Assembly (NCBI GenBank): GCA_003695285.1
Contig: RFIL01000343.1
Span: forward strand, 1 to 6,914
From: Calditrichota bacterium
GTDB lineage: Bacteria > Calditrichota > Calditrichia > RBG-13-44-9 > J075
Length of the DNA stretch: 6,914 bases
Direction: 5' to 3'
Position 1 is the first letter of the stretch, and every line of letters begins with the position of its first letter. A program made the translations under genes and the position numbers. Positions 1 through 5,557 of the stretch are shown in pieces. The notes beneath the pieces were generated by a model. The model worked only from the letters and a program-made list of their open reading frames with translations. It had not been told where the DNA came from and did not search any database.

Positions 1-7
1 GGGGCGG

Positions 8-1351
8 ATGCAAATCTTATTAGAACAATATAATCCCCACTGGAAAGCGGGTGATCTGTATGAGGAATTGATTGATCGCCCTCAGTATGTGAACAAAATT
101 AGCGGATTTCTGGATCGGCGGGAGATCGTTGTCCTGAAAGGGATTCGTCGCTCCGGTAAGAGCAGTTTACAGAAATTGATCATCAATGAATTGCTGAAAA
201 CGGGGGTGCCTCCTCACAATATCCTTTTTATGAATCTGGAAGATTATCGCTTAAGCAGTGAACGCTCTCTTCAAACGCTGGATGAAATTTACACCACCTA
301 TCTTGAGCATAAAAAGCCACGGGGGAAGTATTACATCTTTCTGGATGAAATACAGGAAATCCCGGAGTTTGAACGGTGGTTGCGCACCCAGTATGAGCAA
401 AATTCAGCAGTAAAATTTTTCATCACCGGGTCTTCTTCATCATTATTCTCCACAGATCTGGCAACCTTGTTGACCGGCCGGCATATTTCGCTGGAGATAT
501 TCCCCTTTTCCTTTCGTGAGTATTTGTTTTATAAGGATAACAGCATCATAGAAGAGGTGGATGCTCGGACCCCGGATTCTCTTTTCCTGACCGATGTCGG
601 TGAAACGATTACCCCCTTGTTGAATCGTTATCTGGATGAAGGCGGATTTCCGGAAATTGTAAAGCATGATCATCGCGAGGATAACATTTTGCTCCTTCAA
701 CAATATCTCACCGATATCATCTTAAAAGATATTACCCGACGATTTAATATTCGCAAGATCGATGTTTTACAAAAATTGGCGCTCTATCTGATTTACAATA
801 TGGGGAATTTGATAAACGTTACCCGTGCAGCAGAGGTTGTGGGGAGTAATCGCACAACGGTGCTGGATTTAATAGCCTATCTGAAAGAAGTGTATTTGAT
901 TAATACCACCAGTCATTTCGCCTTTTCTCCCCAGGAACAATTTGAGGTGACCCGCCCCAAAAAAGCCTATTGTATCGACAACGGGTTCTACAGTGCCATC
1001 AAAACGGAATCCAGAAAGGATTATTCCAAACGGGTGAAAAATGTTATTTTCCAGCATCTTCGTTTTCAGTGGGAGAGAGAGGTTTATTACTGGAACGAGC
1101 GGGTGATGATTGATTTTGTTCTCTCAGACGGGACTCCGGTGGGGGTGGTCTTTGATAACAATGAGCGGGATCAGGAGATTTATAAGCTCTTCGATTTTAT
1201 CAATCGCCATAATATTCGTCAGGCAATTTTAATAAATCCTGACAAATTGCAAATAATGGAAGAAAATGAACGAAAGGTGATTCAATTACCATTGTGGATG
1301 TTTTTAGTCAAAGCGAGGGATGAGTTATTTGAGTTCATTAAAGAACACTGA
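8..1351 (+). CDS. AAA+ ATPase with C-terminal DUF4143 domain
   Basis: The 447-residue product has the layout of the widespread ATP-binding proteins with an AAA domain followed by DUF4143. Visible are a Walker A motif at residues 45-52 (GIRRSGKS), a Walker B at about 108-114 (YYIFLDE, D113/E114), and a sensor-like stretch FFITGSSSSLFS near 137-148. The family signature LLTGRHISLEIFPFSFREYL lies at 154-173, and a winged-helix-like segment (NVTRAAEVVGSNRTTVLDLI) at about 270-289. The C-terminal part (about 345-385) looks like the restriction-nuclease-like fold of DUF4143: E358, YYW, then IDFVL with D369. The usual following E/I-x-V-K lysine is not there (GVVFDNNE), so nuclease chemistry is doubtful. 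The biological role of this family is largely unknown. The start ATG follows GGGGCGG directly; the frame is open to the left edge, so a start outside the window cannot be excluded. The 3' end overlaps miaA by 32 nt. Confidence 0.88.
   Translation: MQILLEQYNPHWKAGDLYEELIDRPQYVNKISGFLDRREIVVLKGIRRSGKSSLQKLIINELLKTGVPPHNILFMNLEDYRLSSERSLQTLDEIYTTYLEHKKPRGKYYIFLDEIQEIPEFERWLRTQYEQNSAVKFFITGSSSSLFSTDLATLLTGRHISLEIFPFSFREYLFYKDNSIIEEVDARTPDSLFLTDVGETITPLLNRYLDEGGFPEIVKHDHREDNILLLQQYLTDIILKDITRRFNIRKIDVLQKLALYLIYNMGNLINVTRAAEVVGSNRTTVLDLIAYLKEVYLINTTSHFAFSPQEQFEVTRPKKAYCIDNGFYSAIKTESRKDYSKRVKNVIFQHLRFQWEREVYYWNERVMIDFVLSDGTPVGVVFDNNERDQEIYKLFDFINRHNIRQAILINPDKLQIMEENERKVIQLPLWMFLVKARDELFEFIKEH
1315..1319 (+). 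promoter_or_regulatory. Shine-Dalgarno-like GAGGG at the miaA start
   Basis: GAGGG abuts the ATG at 1320 with no spacer, which is poor for initiation there. It lies 9 nt before an in-frame TTG at 1329, a workable distance. Initiation at TTG would shorten MiaA by three residues and leave the P-loop intact. This is an inference from spacing only. Confidence 0.35.
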
Positions 1352-2306
1352 TATCCCCGGAAATCTGGTGCTGGTCATTTCGGGGCCTACCGGTATTGGT
1401 AAAACTGCCCTGGCGATGGAGCTGGCTAAACACCTTCCGGTTGAGATTGTTTCGGCGGATTCCCGTCAGATATATCGCTATATGGATATTGGGACCGCCA
1501 AACCATCCCCTGAGATGCGTCAACAGGTGCCTCATCACTTTATTGACATTCTTGATCCTGATGAAGATTACAGTGCCGGAAAATTTGGTAAAGAGGCACG
1601 GGAGGTGATTCAGGAAATCTTTCGGAGAAAAAAATATCCCCTGGTAGTGGGAGGTTCCGGATTGTATATCCGGGCATTGTTACAGGGATTTTTTCAGGAA
1701 GATGTTAAAGATGTCTCCCTTCGTCATCAATTGGAGGCTCGCCTGAAAGAAGAGGGGGCAATGACTCTGTTTCATGAGTTGCAAAAAGTTGATCCAATTG
1801 CCGCCGCTCGCACCCATCCCAATAATCCCAGACGTGTCATCCGAGCGCTGGAGGTATATTATGCCACCGGCATCCCCATTTCACAGTTGCAAAAAAACCA
1901 ACCGGACCCTGCACCTTTTCCCTGGGAACATCTGGTCTTAACCATGCCACGGCCGCAGTTATACAAACAAATCAACCAGAGAGTTGAAGAGATGTTTGAC
2001 ATGGGATTGGTGGAAGAAGTGCAACGGTTACTGGAAATGGGATATCCCCCGAGTTTGAATGCCCTTAATTCAGTTGGTTACAAAGAGGTTATCGCTTATC
2101 TTAATAAGGAGATGGATCTTTTTACCTGTAAAGAACTGGTAAAACGAAACACCCGACGGTTTGCCAAACGTCAGTTTACCTGGTTTCGAGGACAGCAGGA
2201 TGTCCGCTGGCTGGAGATCCATCAGCGAGAAGATATCCCGGTCCTTGCGGAAAGAATAATCAATGAGTACTATTCTCAAAATAAGAACAGAGAAGGTGAT
2301 GAATGA
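1320..2306 (+). CDS. miaA: tRNA dimethylallyltransferase MiaA
   Basis: MiaA transfers the dimethylallyl group of DMAPP to N6 of A37 in tRNAs that read codons starting with U, making i6A; it acts in the cytoplasm. The 328-residue length is normal to slightly long. Diagnostic motifs are the P-loop GPTGIGKT (22-29) and SADSRQIYRYMDIGTAKP (45-62), whose D47 matches the catalytic Asp of the family. They continue with PHHFIDILDPDEDYSAGKF, VGGSGLYIRALLQG (about 111-124), NPRRVIRALEVYYATG, NSVGYKEVIAYL and the C-terminal TRRFAKRQFTWFR. ATG 1320 gives about 21 residues before the P-loop, somewhat more than many homologues; TTG 1329 is an alternative with better Shine-Dalgarno spacing. The gene starts within the upstream ATPase gene and its TGA overlaps the next ATG (ATGA), so translational coupling on both sides is likely. 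No sign of damage. Confidence 0.97.
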   Translation: MSYLSSLKNTDIPGNLVLVISGPTGIGKTALAMELAKHLPVEIVSADSRQIYRYMDIGTAKPSPEMRQQVPHHFIDILDPDEDYSAGKFGKEAREVIQEIFRRKKYPLVVGGSGLYIRALLQGFFQEDVKDVSLRHQLEARLKEEGAMTLFHELQKVDPIAAARTHPNNPRRVIRALEVYYATGIPISQLQKNQPDPAPFPWEHLVLTMPRPQLYKQINQRVEEMFDMGLVEEVQRLLEMGYPPSLNALNSVGYKEVIAYLNKEMDLFTCKELVKRNTRRFAKRQFTWFRGQQDVRWLEIHQREDIPVLAERIINEYYSQNKNREGDE

Positions 2307-3220
2307 ACCACAGAGTTGTTGAGGTCGATATTCGCAAAGTGTTGTTTATTGTTAATCCCATTTTTCGCATCAACCGAAATCCGGATCGAATTATAGAGTG
2401 GATCCGGGAGTCCTGGAGTAAGGAAGAGAAAAAATATGAGATTGTAAAGACGGCACATCGAGGTCATGGCACAGAGTTGGCAAAACAGGCCGTGAAAGAT
2501 GGCTATGATATGGTGGTAGCCGTGGGTGGAGATGGGACCATTAATGAAATCGCTCAGGGGCTTATTGATACAAACACCGTTCTGGGAATTATCCCTGCGG
2601 GATCGGGCAACGGGTTTGCCCGTAACATGAGGATTCCATTGAACCATAAAAAAGCAATCAAACTTTTGCAATCACCGTCGATTCGTCAGATAGATGTGGG
2701 TAGGATAAATGGGCATTACTTTTTCAACATTGCCGGATTTGGCCTGGATGCCAACATTAGCACGCTTTTTGAACATTCTTCCATGCGCGGCCCAATTCCC
2801 TATTTTCTCATCGCATTTCGGGAGTTTTTTACCTATACCCCTCAAGAGGTTGAAATTCACTTTGATGGGCGGGAATTGCGGCGAGAACCCATTCTGTTAT
2901 GCTTTGCCAATCTCCCGGAATACGGAGTGAATGCAGTTATTGCTCCCAATGCCAAACCGGATGATGGGTTAATAGATGTATGTATTCTAAATCCTATTTC
3001 CAAAGCCAAGGCTGTGTTAAATATTCACAAATTATTTAACGGCTCGGTGGATGAATTACCGGAGTTAGAAATTTATCAAACCGAAAAAGTAATGATTCGC
3101 AGACCCGCTCCGGGTCCCATCCATACGGATGGTGACCCCCACCAGGAAGGGGAAACGTTGACGGTCGAGGTGTTACCCCAAAAATTACTGGTCGCTCTGG
3201 GAGAAGAGGCTCCCTGGTGA
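2303..3220 (+). CDS. YegS/DagK-family lipid kinase (diacylglycerol kinase catalytic domain)
   Basis: The 305-residue protein matches the family of soluble, membrane-associated bacterial lipid kinases that phosphorylate diacylglycerol or related lipids. The nucleotide-binding motif GGDGTINEI starts at residue 75, with D77 in the GGDGT core. PAGSGNGFARN follows at 98-108, then NIAGFGLDANI and the second-domain motif KPDDGLIDVCIL. Near the C-terminus the family's usual DGE is replaced by HTDGDPHQEGE, so the acidic catalytic position is Asp or is supplied by a nearby Glu. The N-terminal segment KVLFIVNPIFRINR is the expected first strand and phosphate loop. ATG 2303 is supported by GAAGG at 2292-2296 with a 6-nt spacer and by the ATGA overlap with miaA. 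The actual lipid substrate cannot be read from sequence; other members act on phosphatidylglycerol, sphingosine-like or undecaprenyl-related lipids. Confidence 0.9.
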   Translation: MNHRVVEVDIRKVLFIVNPIFRINRNPDRIIEWIRESWSKEEKKYEIVKTAHRGHGTELAKQAVKDGYDMVVAVGGDGTINEIAQGLIDTNTVLGIIPAGSGNGFARNMRIPLNHKKAIKLLQSPSIRQIDVGRINGHYFFNIAGFGLDANISTLFEHSSMRGPIPYFLIAFREFFTYTPQEVEIHFDGRELRREPILLCFANLPEYGVNAVIAPNAKPDDGLIDVCILNPISKAKAVLNIHKLFNGSVDELPELEIYQTEKVMIRRPAPGPIHTDGDPHQEGETLTVEVLPQKLLVALGEEAPW

Positions 3221-3265
3221 ACAACCTGAAGTGACATGAAGATCCCGGAAGGAAAAACCTGAATT

Positions 3266-3922
3266 TTGTTTTCCCGAAAACAAATATTCTGGCTCTGGAT
3301 ATGGTGGATGAGTTCCCAGAGCTTGTTGCTGGCGCAGGAAGTGCCGGAAATTTCCGATATTCAGGTGTACCAGGTTCATGATAGCGTGAAGTGCAGTTTT
3401 CGGATTCCGGACCTGTTCTCTGGTGATGTTGAGGAAACACTTCTCTCCGGTCTTCCGGTGCTAATTGAGGAACGATATCTCTACCAAGGGGAGCAGAACA
3501 AAACCATCAACACCCGAATCCACAAATTTCGAATAACATACGATATCTGGGAGGACCTTTTTACGTTAGAGCAAGCGAGTGGTTTTCATCAGTTTCCAGA
3601 CCTGGATAGTCTAACCCGTTGGTGGAACCCCCGCGAGGAGGTGTTTTTATCATCCGTTTCTCGTCTGGAAAATGTGGGGGAAGCCTTTCTGACGATTCGT
3701 GTAAGAATTGTCCTGCTAAGTCGGGCAGAAGGTGAGAAATTAAAGGATTGGATATTTCATTCTCAGGAAACGGAAGAGTCATTGCCCACCCAGAATCGCG
3801 ATACTGGATTTACCCTGAATCTTAATCGGCTACTCTCCATTTTCTTTCGAAAAGAAGATGTCGCCAGAGAAATTATCGTGCAGGGTATGTCTCCAATTCC
3901 GGAATCAATAAAAAAATTTTGA
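3266..3922 (+). CDS. Exported DUF4390-like protein, TTG start
   Basis: This 218-residue protein has a likely Sec signal peptide: a basic n-region (MFSRKQ), the hydrophobic core IFWLWIWWM and a small-residue end LLLA before Q24, with no lipobox Cys. The mature part is beta-rich with no catalytic motif. The pattern EETLLSGLPVLIEERYLY (about 57-74), then HKFRITYDIWEDLFTL and FPDLDSLTRWW, resembles DUF4390, a family I recall being encoded next to NtrY-type kinases. The match is by eye only. TTG 3266 is chosen because an in-frame TGA sits at 3260-3262 and only this start retains the signal peptide; ATG 3308 would remove most of it. GGAAGGA at 3247-3253 is 12 nt upstream, a loose fit. The stop follows a seven-A run after which the -1 frame stays open for 28 codons, so the true C-terminus may be longer. 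A role as periplasmic partner of the kinase is inference from position. Confidence 0.75.
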   Translation: MFSRKQIFWLWIWWMSSQSLLLAQEVPEISDIQVYQVHDSVKCSFRIPDLFSGDVEETLLSGLPVLIEERYLYQGEQNKTINTRIHKFRITYDIWEDLFTLEQASGFHQFPDLDSLTRWWNPREEVFLSSVSRLENVGEAFLTIRVRIVLLSRAEGEKLKDWIFHSQETEESLPTQNRDTGFTLNLNRLLSIFFRKEDVAREIIVQGMSPIPESIKKF

Positions 3923-4002
3923 TTCGAGAACTTGAGTGGCTGGAACATCGGGGAGAGAAAATTTTCAGTAAGAAATTAATCACCGTTGACCATCACAATT
4001 GA
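3910..4002 (+). other. A7 slippery site and open -1 frame extending the DUF4390-like gene
   Basis: The end of the upstream gene reads ATA AAA AAA TTT TGA, so positions 3910-3916 form the in-phase heptamer A AAA AAA. Moving to the -1 frame at this point gives 28 further codons (ILIRELEWLEHRGEKIF, then SKKLITVDHHN) ending at TGA 4000-4002, 7 nt before ATG 4010. The extended protein would be 245 residues. The extra segment is charged, amphipathic and looks like coding sequence. A missing A in the sequence, a natural frameshift, transcript slippage or ribosomal frameshifting would all produce this picture. There is no obvious upstream Shine-Dalgarno stimulator or strong downstream hairpin, which weakens the programmed-recoding reading. 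Confidence 0.5.
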
Positions 4003-4009
4003 ACTGACC

Positions 4010-5557
4010 ATGAACAGTATTCGAAATAAGCTGATTATCCTTTTTCTGTGTATCACCATTTTACCTCTTATCCCACTGGCCTGGATTGTAAACCAACTGG
4101 TGCACTATAGCTATCAAATCGGTGTTAACCCCAGTGTAGAGGAAGCCCTGAAAAGTGGTATTGATTTTTCCTTAAATGTCTATCAACAGAAAAAGCAACA
4201 CCTTCAGGAAACATTGCAAACCATCATCGCCAGTGAAGCGATAACAGAACAAATAGAGTCTCCGGAGACCACGCTTACCCTCCCCGTCACCCTCCTCCCA
4301 CGGGATGATGGTGAGTGGCGCTATAAAGGGATCTTTATCTTCAATCGCAACTTGAAAAAAAAGGGGGCTGTGATTCGAGGTGGAGTAGCCCCTCCTGAGA
4401 TTTCTTCCGAACAATTACAAAAATTTTTTTCTCAGGGAATCGAGGAAGTCGTGATTGCCAATCGAGCACAAAATCTGTTCTATGCTATTCGAAAACTTCC
4501 TGAAAATCTGGGGGTTGCAGTCCTGGTGGCCTCCCTTGATCCTTCATTCCTGAAAAAAAGTGACCATCTGTTACAGATGTACAAGTTGTATCGTTCCCTG
4601 CATCTTACAGAGGTATCCATTCCCCGTCAATTTTTGTACACCTTTCTGGCGTTAAGCCTGTTTATTCTGATGGCTACCGTGATGGTTGCTACCTGGTTCT
4701 CCCGTAAAATTACCGGCCCTCTGAAGGAGCTGGTGGAGGGAACCCGGGAACTGGGAAGAGGAAATCTGGATTTTCGGGTACAATTGCAAAGTCAGGATGA
4801 AATTGGGGATCTCGCAGAACATTTTAACCAAATGGCTAAGGCGTTAAAAGATTATCAGGAACGAACCATCTATCTGGAACGAATGGCCGCCTGGAGAGAG
4901 ATTGCCAGACGGCTGGCGCATGAGATTAAAAATCCCCTCACTCCCATCCAGTTGACCGTTCAGGAAATGGTGGATCAGTACCCGGGCGATGATCCGGAGT
5001 ATCAGAAGCTGTTGCAAGAATGTCATGGAATCATCTCTGAAGAGTTGGAAAATTTGCGAAAACTGGTCCATGAATTTTCCGAATTCGGACGTTTGCCTGA
5101 GCTTCAATTATCTCCCCGGCAACTTCATCATTTGATTACTGAAGTAGTTCGATTGTACCCCCATCAGACTATTGAGTGTCACTTTGATCCCGAGGTGGGG
5201 GAGATTGAGGTGGATGAAGATCGATTCCGTCGTATTATAATCAATTTACTGGAAAACGCCATACAGGCAAATGAGAAACAGCTTCCGATTACCATTACGA
5301 CCCACAAAGAAGAGGAAGAAGTTATTATCAAGGTAACGGATCAGGGTAAAGGAATTCCGGAGGAACATCTCTCCAGGATATTCCAGCCCTATTTTACCAC
5401 TCGGTCGGGGGGTGCAGGGTTAGGACTTGCCATTACCCGGCGGATGGTGGAGGAGCATGGTGGAACAATTTCGGTTCAATCAGAAGTTGGTAAGGGCACC
5501 ACTTTTACAATTAAATTACCTGTAAAAAAAATCGGCAAAGGTGGTACGGTAAAATGA
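4010..5557 (+). CDS. NtrY-like membrane sensor histidine kinase (HAMP-HisKA-HATPase)
   Basis: Counting from ATG 4010 (515 residues), TM1 is about 8-27 and TM2 about 209-229. They enclose a roughly 180-residue periplasmic sensor with no cysteine and no recognisable fold. HAMP follows (about 230-285, RKITGPLKELVEG... DEIGDLAEHF), then HisKA with the H-box RRLAHEIKNPLTPIQL and phospho-acceptor H304. The ATPase domain has the N-box NLLENAIQAN (about 412-421), G1 DQGKGIPEE (D444), F-box PYFTTR and G2 GAGLGLAI. The kinase autophosphorylates and should pass the phosphate to the adjacent regulator. HEIKNPLTPIQL and the regulator type point to NtrY, but there is no PAS domain between HAMP and HisKA and only two TMs, unlike textbook NtrY. 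A TTG at 3986 would add 8 residues (523 in total); ATG is preferred because MNSIRNKLIILF is a typical N-terminus. Neither start has a good Shine-Dalgarno. The end overlaps the next gene by ATGA. Confidence 0.92.
   Translation: MNSIRNKLIILFLCITILPLIPLAWIVNQLVHYSYQIGVNPSVEEALKSGIDFSLNVYQQKKQHLQETLQTIIASEAITEQIESPETTLTLPVTLLPRDDGEWRYKGIFIFNRNLKKKGAVIRGGVAPPEISSEQLQKFFSQGIEEVVIANRAQNLFYAIRKLPENLGVAVLVASLDPSFLKKSDHLLQMYKLYRSLHLTEVSIPRQFLYTFLALSLFILMATVMVATWFSRKITGPLKELVEGTRELGRGNLDFRVQLQSQDEIGDLAEHFNQMAKALKDYQERTIYLERMAAWREIARRLAHEIKNPLTPIQLTVQEMVDQYPGDDPEYQKLLQECHGIISEELENLRKLVHEFSEFGRLPELQLSPRQLHHLITEVVRLYPHQTIECHFDPEVGEIEVDEDRFRRIIINLLENAIQANEKQLPITITTHKEEEEVIIKVTDQGKGIPEEHLSRIFQPYFTTRSGGAGLGLAITRRMVEEHGGTISVQSEVGKGTTFTIKLPVKKIGKGGTVK
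5524..5530 (+). other. In-phase A AAA AAA heptamer near the kinase 3' end
   Basis: Positions 5524-5531 are eight A residues read GTA AAA AAA ATC in the kinase frame. A -1 slip here reads without a stop through 5530-5553 into ATG 5554 of the regulator, giving a fused kinase-regulator polypeptide. The phase is seen directly; use of the site is unproven. Confidence 0.3.

Noticed and set aside
1628..1634. In-phase A AAA AAA in miaA (and A AAA AAC at 1892-1898).
   Set aside because: The zero-frame protein is plainly intact MiaA. These runs show that in-phase A heptamers are common here and should not by themselves be called recoding sites.
2467..2482. Sigma-54-like promoter TGGCACAGAGTTGGCA with GG and GC ten bases apart, tempting because a sigma-54 activator is encoded downstream.
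   Set aside because: It lies inside the lipid kinase coding region, mismatches the -12 box at one T, and is about 800 nt from the cassette it would control. It is most likely coding coincidence.
3292..3322. Seven-base inverted repeat GCTCTGG / CCAGAGC with a 17-base loop in the signal-peptide region.
   Set aside because: Short stem, long loop, no T tract and inside a coding region; not a credible terminator or attenuator.
3036..3440. 134-codon antisense open frame across the lipid kinase end and the next gene's start.
   Set aside because: Its translation shows no recognisable domain and it lies opposite two well-supported genes; a shadow frame.
3986..4009. TTG start at 3986 for the kinase.
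   Set aside because: It would add only eight residues with no better ribosome site and would overlap the possible extension of the upstream gene; ATG 4010 gives a typical kinase N-terminus.
4355..4367. A8G5 run in the kinase gene containing the strong in-phase heptamer A AAA AAG (4357-4363).
   Set aside because: The -1 frame hits a stop about a dozen codons later inside the sensor domain, giving only a truncated fragment. No stimulatory structure was seen; read as ordinary Lys-Lys-Lys-Gly codons.
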